From NCBI GenBank assembly GCA_001574975.1, contig KQ965739.1, positions 446,966-510,965 of the forward strand: a DNA stretch of 64,000 nt, in the 5' to 3' direction. The notes under the pieces were generated by a model that did no database searches, was not told the DNA's origin, and saw only the letters and a program-made list of their open reading frames with translations. Both the position numbers and the translations under genes were made by a program. This stretch comes from Gonapodya prolifera JEL478 (taxonomy: Eukaryota > Monoblepharomycota > Monoblepharidomycetes > Monoblepharidales > Gonapodyaceae). Positions 57,160-64,000 of the stretch are shown piece after piece. Position 1 is the first letter of the stretch. Each line of letters starts with the position of its first letter.

Positions 57160-60100
57160 ATGAAAAGGGTATCTGTTGTCTGCGGTATCTCCAATCAAGG
57201 TGAGGGCAGGTGCTTCATTTGATGACCTGGACACTATTGATGTTCTCCTCCGCCGCGTAAAGCCGTCGTCTGCAGCTTCACCTGCTGACTTTGCACTCGA
57301 TGCAACAGTAGTAGACGATCCCGCAAATCCGCCATCGACAGCACCCCATCCTTCGGTGGGCTCGTCCCAGGCCCAACGGCAAAAGCGTCCGCGTTCTCCC
57401 TCTGACCAAACTGATTATGGACCCGCTGAGCCTCAGGATGTGAACGCGGCCGACCGACCTGGTGCTTTCCCATTCACTTTTCAAGCACCAACAGTCCCGA
57501 CACGGTCAGGACGAGAAGAGGAGAGGAATGGTTCTGGGAACAATGGTAGATCTACAGACAGTCGGGGTGGAGGTTCTTTGGGTGGCACAGGTCGTCGCCC
57601 GACTGTTGCGGGTGACGACGAAGAGGACCTATACGGCTATGTATCTGGACAGCCCTCCGTCTCCGCTGCCCGGCCACCCGTCGCACCAGATGTGGATACG
57701 CGGAGAAGTTATCAAGTGGGGCGCAGTGAAACAGGACGAGTGGATGACGGTAAGTTTTCGGATGCCTTGAACATCTACATAATGGATTCAACATCCCCCC
57801 CCCCCCTTCCTACCTTTAAGCATCTTCCCACTATCAACCTCCTCAACCTCCTCGGCGGGCACGCTCTATTCCTGGCTTCACTCTGTTCGCTTCCCTCGAC
57901 AGCTCCCTCGACTCTCCCACATCCAACCCTCGCCCAACACATCCTCATCGTTCGTCAACGTCCTCTTCGTCAACCGCAGCTACACGAAGTCGGCCTGCAG
58001 CAAAATACTACGGTGTAGGGTATGGTACTGGTCGACGGACGTATGGCTCTCTCGGTGCCTACGGATCCTATGCGTCTCCCGCGGTGCGATGGTCGGGAGC
58101 TTCCAACGATGTAGGAGAAGTGGGGACATCTACCCTTGGACATTTGGGAAAGCGACAACGCACTTCTGGGTGGCCTGCACAGGAACTGGAAGGTGATGCT
58201 GGGGATCTGGAAGGGGGAAACGATGGTGACGTGGAGATGGACGACGGGTCCGCCAACACAGGTTCCACAACCTTTTCGGGACCGGTTAGTTCCCCAATAA
58301 GTGGTACCACAGCTGCAATGGCGATTGCAGAAGTGCTGAGAGAGGGAAAGAAGCGAGTCGAACCCATTGCAGCTTCAGCGTTAAACACCGTCCAAGGGAA
58401 GGAACGACCAGTTGGACATGGAAAGGTGAGAGCTAGCCTTTTAACTACACCTCTGTCTCTATTCAAGTATGGGTTTATTAAACATTCAAGGCATCTGGTG
58501 AAACCGCCCCGAACCCATATGCTCCCATCAACCCTTACGCTCCCTCCCCAATCTATTCTCCAACAGCGACAAACGAACCCCGATCATCCTCTTCTAGTGC
58601 TTCCAACCTCTCCACAACATCCGCACCAAGCAAACCGGCGCCTTCAAACTTGTCATCCTTGCGTAAACCACCTCCTACGACAGATACTTCAACTGCACCA
58701 TCAAAACAACCCCGCACATCGACGAATGCAGTCATGTTCTCACCACCGCCCAGCAAAGGGAACGATAGTGGCAAAAGGAACCTCTTTGCTGCTTCGACAG
58801 CATCTGACAGCGCCGACTCTTCTAAAGAGCGGCTTGAGAGTTCAAATGCTTCAGTGGTGACGCAACCTGCCCCACCAAACAATTCTTCTACAAGAATTGG
58901 TCTTTTGAGCGACACACCACCAAGTGCTGATCCGTTGGTGTCTTTAAACACATCCCAACCAATCCGAACTGCACCAGCACAAGCATTTCCAACTACCACT
59001 ACGAGCGTCACACCCAGCACCCCGGCAAAGCCTTCCAGATTTGTACATCTCGCGACCCCGACCAAACCTGTTGTTCCATCCCCGCTCGGCCAGCGGGAAC
59101 CAGTCACCAGTCCCTGGGCAGGCGCAGAGAATGCAGTGAAGCGTACGCCGCACTCAAAAAAGGCAACCAAATTGGCCGGAGAACTGGAAGATGACGGAGA
59201 CCGGCAAAAAAGTGTACATAACTCGGAAGGAGTGATTGACTTGGATGCAGATACTGTGGACGCTTCATCGGCTGACCGGAAAGCTCTCACACATGCAGGA
59301 GATCTCCACAAGGCCAATGGTAACCACGGATCGTTAGACCAGGTCTCACAGACGCCCAGGACTTCTTCTGATGGGAAGAGCGATGCTCCACAGATCCCAG
59401 GAGCGGTTTTATCGGCACCATCCGTGGGACGAGCAGACAAAGTTGGCTACTTGGGCACATCTGGAGTTTCCTTTAAGAGAAAGCTGGACGAGGTGAAGAG
59501 CTACCCTCAGGGACGACTCGAGTTTTGTGGTGTCAATATGTTTTCCTGTGGTTAGGCAAACGACTCGGCAATCGAAAGTCTTCCGAAGTTCAAGTTCGCC
59601 GCAATCTCTTCTACTGCAGGACATCCGTCCCGCAGTAAGCGTCTATCCACCCTCGTGACCAAGGTCGATACGAAAACTCTGGTTGAACTCCCCAAGTTTC
59701 AATTCGGTAAAACTGAGACTCGGTTGGCATACACACCGGAAGCCCCTTCACTGCTTTCGCAAGCTACATCATCCAACGATGCTGGCAGTTCTGGTTTCGC
59801 CTCGGCCCCCCCAAAGTTTGATTGGAAGGCAGCTGGCCTCGAACCCAAAAGTAACGTCCCTGGCCAATGGAAGTGTTCCGAATGCTTGATCGAGGTGCGT
59901 GTTATCGATGTTTGTTACAAGATATATATTTCATGCCCGTTATACCTGTCTTCCTTGTTCCTTTAAAGAACCCCGCGACAGTCTCCAAGTGTCGTTCGTG
60001 TGAAACAGATCGACCCGGGGGTTTGAAGCCACCCACATTGTTCACACCAACCGAACCACCACTTTCTGCTGCGCCCTCCGCGGCTACGACGGTTCTGATA

Positions 60101-61212
60101 TCGGAAACTCCTTCGCCGTCATCATTTGTGACAACTCAACGTCAGCTGGAGTCGACGTCGAGTCAACCGAAGACGGAAGTGCCATTGAAGCCAACCACGG
60201 GATTTGATTTTACTGCAGCGGGTTTCTCGAAGCCTCAGCTGAATGCGGGAACCTGGAAATGCGAAGTTTGTGAGATCATGGTTTGTATCCCACCGTTTTC
60301 AGAGTCGAGCGATATTTAACGTCATGTGTCTTTGTGTTAATATTAGAACCAACCATCTAAAGATAAATGCCAAGCCTGTGAAACACCAAAACCTGGGGCT
60401 GCTCCACCGCAGCCTCAATTAGGTTCAGCGTCCACGGGATTCAACTGGGCTGCGGCTGGTGTGGAGCCACCTAAGACATCCAAAGATACCTGGAAGTGTA
60501 CTACTTGTGAAGTAATGGTGAGTGTGTCAGTGATGACTCATATGAAGCATGTTTTGTAAGACTAAAAACCTCACAGAACAAGGTGACGGACAATAAATGT
60601 GTGGCGTGTGAATCTCCTCGGCCAGGGACCGCTACAGCTGCTCCGCCAAAGGCACCTTCTTCCTTCAATGGGTTCTCTTTCGGGTTGCCATCGAACACGT
60701 CTGCGCCACTTAATACCCCTTCCAGTGGAACTCCAAGCCTACCAGCTTTTGGCGCTTTTGCCTTCGGGGCCCCCGCCTCAAATCCACCGAGTATAGTGTC
60801 TTCATCTTTCGGGGATAATGTTTTCGGAGCTTTCCCAGCAACCAATGCTTCGAATAATGCAAATTCCTCGTCGGCACCTACTGCATCGCAAAATTCTCTT
60901 CCTTCCTCTTCAGAACAAGGTATCGCTGGATTCATTCCGTCGTCTGCCACAGCTCCGCTCAAACAGACGACCGATCTCTTCGGATTTCGCCCGGTAATGG
61001 CTCCTGCGGACGGAAATGATAGGAATGGCGGTTCCGGTGCAGGAGGGTTCTTCTTCGGAAGTGTCAACGGCACAAATGGCAGTTTTCCATCCACATCTTC
61101 TCCTCCTTCAACCTCACCTCCTCGCAATGTCACTTTTGGCTTTGGTTTCGCCTCAACTCCCCCTCTTCCAAAAACTGGAGGAACAGGCTTCTCTTTCGGT
61201 GAAGAAAAGTGA
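57160..61212 (+). CDS. NUP153-like nucleoporin with three RanBP2-type zinc fingers and FG repeats
   Basis: A nuclear-basket-type nucleoporin. The proposed first exon is MKRVSVVCGISNQ (57160-57199), joined over a 76-nt intron to ASPADFALDATVVDDP. The N-terminal half is basic and disordered, with NUP153/NUP1-type phrases (RFVHLATPTKPVVPSPLGQ, SVGRADKVGYLGTSGVSFKR). Zinc fingers follow: WKCSECLIE/NPATVSKCRSCETDRPG, WKCEVCEIM/NQPSKDKCQACETPKPG and WKCTTCEVM/NKVTDNKCVACESPRPG. Each is split by an intron exactly at the slash. Between them are FDWKAAG, FDFTAAGF and FNWAAAG spacers. The C-terminus is FG-rich (FGAFPATN, LFGFRPV, TFGFGFASTPP) and ends GFSFGEEK. About eight introns. The start is the least certain part. 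Confidence 0.82.
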
Positions 61213-61315
61213 AGAGTGAAAATGTTCGCATGCAGTACTCAATTGACATTGTAGAATTTCAAATAATTACGTTTACCGAAACAATTCACGAACAGCTGGA
61301 ATCGGGTATTCTTGA

Positions 61316-62408
61316 TCAATTTTGAACATTTTTGAAAGCGATAATTGCGCCAATGATCGACGCGGCCACAAATATGATTGCGATAAGCAACCACAGAACG
61401 CCCCATACTTTTGGTGACAGAATACCGCGTCCACAAACCCTCGAGAACTGGCTCGCGTCAGACTCGTTGACTCTCCGCTTGATAAGGTCGTCAACGATGT
61501 CGTATAGCGAGTAGAGAGCTGACATCGTCCCCATCCACAGCATAGCGTACCTAATCCAATCCAAGTTAGCATGTTTCAACAAGTCAACAAATTATTCGGA
61601 TGTTTACCTCAACGCAACGGGGACGAAGATGAAGAGCAAAACAATCAACGCGGCAAAGGAAATCGCTATTCCCCTGGCAAGCCAGTTACGGGCCCAAATG
61701 AGAAGAAGGAGCAACACGCCGGCTGGATTGGTTCACCAGTCAGACAATTTAACAGGGTATCGTCGCGAATCCTTACCAACGACGATTGAGACCCATTTCG
61801 AGGCGGTAACATCAAACCCAGCAAAAAGCATGAGAGATCCCCAGAAAGTGCTTCCGATGTATCCGGCGGGCAAGGAGATGGTTGCGATTCCACCTTTGGT
61901 GTGAGTGACTCCTCCAAGGTTTGGGTCCAGCTCAATGCCATCAACATGACCTCCCGTAAGAATTGTAGCTGAGGCATGTCCGAATTCGTGAAGCTGAAAG
62001 CATTCTGTATCATGTGTCATGGCACCAGCCGAATTTGCGTTGTGAGCTCACCCCGATTGTCAAGACTTTGAAAGGGTAGAGGATGTAGTTTACATAAGGA
62101 ATATGCCAGACGATAAGGATAAATATCTGGCAACCCAAACGACCGTTCAGGGCAAGAGCAGCGAGGAATTGTGGCCGGACAAACTCACAGACATCCCAAT
62201 AACTAGTTTTCACAGTCACGCCAAGACAGGAAGATATCAACCATGAGATCCAGTCTTCCGATATGAAAACGTCGGGTTGAGAGGGCTCACTGATATAAAT
62301 AGTTTGAAGGTCATCAGGGGAGGGCTCCAGCAGAGACTTCACGGTGGTCTGCCGACGAAGGAGCAAGTGCGCCTCCTCAAAGAGTAGTGATGGATTGACA
62401 GGCGCCAT
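61316..62408 (-). CDS. M50B-like membrane metallopeptidase
   Basis: Multi-pass protein of the fungal peptidase M50B-like type. Begins MAPVNPSLLFEEAHLLLRRQ at 62408. A hydrophobic segment (IFILIVWHIPYVNYILYPF) comes before the zinc motif HEFGH in QLHEFGHASATILTGGHVDG. GYIGSTFWGSLMLFAGF is the next membrane segment and covers the family glycine-rich region. A later exon gives RGIAISFAALIVLLFIFVPV and ALRYAMLWMGTMSALYSLYD with DLIKRRVNESDA, and the last segment is LWLLIAIIFVAASIIGA. It stops at 61316-61318. Four introns are inferred. Family members are thought to be intramembrane or juxtamembrane proteases; the substrate is unknown. Convergent with the NUP153-like gene, about 100 bp apart. Confidence 0.82.
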
Positions 62409-62512
62409 GATGTCTCCGGAAGACCCCGGGGATCGATAGATATTTTGTTGGAGACCCTATCGACAAGCCGCACCTTGTGCCCAAGTTAGGGCACAGCCCC
62501 TTTGTCCGATGG

Positions 62513-64000
62513 TCACAATGTTGTCTTGTTTACATCTTTTTCTCTGTCTCTCTCTACGAATTTCTTTGCAAGTAGTGCAAAACCATCGAAAACGACTGAT
62601 AACCCCATGGGCGATTCGAAGTACCCGCCTACTTCAATACTGTCAATCTGGGCCATCTTGCTCAAACACACGGTGATCACTGCCAGCTGCCAGCCTGCGT
62701 ACGAGGAGTCGTAGATCGCTGTAAATCGCTCCGATCGCCCACGTAATGGTGTTGTCTTCATGTTATGGGTGTTGTTTTCTGACCAATTGATGCGCACCTG
62801 TAGGCCCCAGTCCCACCCTGGACCGTCCCATATTGCGTCAGCCCGAGAATACGCAGACACCTCAATTTCTTCAAAACGACCCTGAACAGAATTATAGAGA
62901 TTTGCGCCGTCGATTACTTGCCAGAATCTGGCAGTGGTCATGTCCGTTGAATGATAACCAGCGACATTGAGTGGAGTGCCTAAGCGTGCACACCAAGTTC
63001 CTGCTAAACAACCTTTGCAGATAAGTGAAAACTCAGTGAGGCCCTGTAGAGGCTGCCCAGGATGTTGCCAAGTATTTGAATCCAACACCGGTGTTTCAAA
63101 TGAAGGGTTGCGAACAAGATTGTATTCTGAATGGGAAGAAGAAAACGCTCCGCTTAGACTGAAAAGAAAAAGTCATACTCTCATTTTCACCTTCGAGCTG
63201 GTGCTCCTGAATCGTAGAGAACGACATTCTTCGTCCGCTGTCCTCCCATAGAAACCCGTTTCCCACCCTGACCCAAACAATGTATTTTGTCGCAGGCACT
63301 AGTCCATGTATGATAACAGTATCTCCGTGTCGATAGTCTTCACCTTGACCTGAGTTCACAGGAAACCATTCAAATTCATTCACTCCCTCGATGTCAGGAG
63401 CCACATAGACTTTGAGAGATCTGCAAGGTTGCTTGCATTGAACAAACACTGAGAGATGCCTCGGATGAGCCGAAATGAGATCGAGAGCTGTGGGAGGCTG
63501 GGGCACTGCGGAATTGTGAAACCACGAAAATTGGGTGGACGAAGTAAACAACCATCCTCAACCAACCACACCTTCAACATCCATGACCAACGTTCCCATG
63601 ACAAACATCTTGTCGACATGCATTTTCCGCATCGCTATTCTCCAGAAATCGAAGACCCGATTTCTCATCTTATCATAATTCGTCCGATTCTTCCAATGCT
63701 CGACCTGGCCGTGCTGGAATCCGACTGCCGGACACGTAAGAACGCCTATCCCCATATTTTTTACACGCAGAAAAAATTCTTCGTGCTCTCCAAGTTTCAG
63801 CTCCTCGTCCCACTTGATCTTTCTCTGAAAAGAGAGGGTCCGTCCCAAAAAAACGTTCGGTACGAAGTCAACCTTGTGGCAACCACGATGTGATCCCTTT
63901 GAGCCATGTTCTAGTAGAAGAATACGATCATTTTTATCCATGACACCCGAAAAATCGAAACCAAATTTGACATCATCATTCGGAATTTTCCCTGCGGCGA
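62513..64000 (-). CDS. Glycosyltransferase (GT2/GT12-like) with fibronectin-III-like segment, 5' end beyond window
   Basis: The N-terminus lies to the right of the window. The visible GT-A part has VDFVPNVFLGRTLSFQ, then KWDEELKLGEHEEFFLRV and GVLTCPAVGFQHGQ, the NxFLxRT..WDxxLKxGEHEDFF block of family-2-like and B4GALNT-like transferases; His in QHGQ probably binds the metal. After an intron near 63.55 kb comes a beta-rich segment ending HGLVPATKYIVWVRVGNG, like a fibronectin-III F/G strand. A C-terminal region with GWDWGLQVRINWSENN follows and ends KKFVERDREKDVNKTTL at 62513. An intron near 63.1-63.2 kb is inferred. It may belong functionally with the glycan block at 31-52 kb, although 10 kb of unrelated genes lie between. 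Confidence 0.75.

Noticed and set aside
1-64000. Retroviral, LTR or other transposon genes, CRISPR arrays, tRNA and rRNA genes
   Set aside because: I saw no reverse transcriptase, integrase, transposase or capsid-like sequence, no terminal repeats, no spaced direct repeats and no cloverleaf with a GTTCGA box.

Overview
This is eukaryotic nuclear DNA, most likely from a zoosporic (chytrid-type) fungus. Genes are dense and mostly interrupted by short GT..AG introns of about 50-80 nt. Neighbours are often divergent, with start codons 110-200 bp apart, or convergent (RAD50 and the next gene end 15 bp apart). The window has a ciliary transition-zone gene (TMEM231) beside typical fungal and opisthokont genes (RPT3, RAD50, HUS1, DHFR, NUP153-like, CHMP7, an APC permease, a fungal M50B-like protease). 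I cannot name the species. I saw no tRNA, rRNA, CRISPR array or intact transposon.

Left part (0-31 kb): RPT3/PSMC4 (3' end cut by the window) and RAD50 are divergent. Next come a large unrecognised helical protein, a tmcB-like multi-pass membrane protein, a MATH/BTB-like protein, a small unknown gene, TMEM258/OST5, DHFR and an APC-family permease with a long N-terminal tail. RAD50 and TMEM258 both appear to have a first coding exon consisting only of ATG.

Middle part (31-52 kb): a glycan-related block, the most interesting part of the window. It holds an intronless GT61 plus O-fucosyltransferase-like fusion, a decayed glycosyltransferase gene, an SGNH hydrolase, two tandem GT2-GT4 fusion paralogs, a two-domain glycosyltransferase, a Stealth-family sugar-phosphate transferase and an FkbM/METTL24-like methyltransferase. 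Most have an N-terminal signal anchor, which suggests Golgi-lumen enzymes building a surface glycan. CHMP7 (ESCRT-III) sits inside the block. A truncated, intron-bearing copy of a gene from 56 kb lies in inverted orientation between the two GT2-GT4 paralogs.

Right part (52-64 kb): HUS1 and TMEM231 are divergent. Two unrecognised genes follow, then a NUP153-like nucleoporin with three RanBP2-type zinc fingers, an M50B-like membrane metallopeptidase, and a glycosyltransferase with a fibronectin-III-like segment that runs off the right edge.

Exon boundaries were read by eye from splice signals, frame and family similarity. Spans of multi-exon genes are more reliable than individual junctions.
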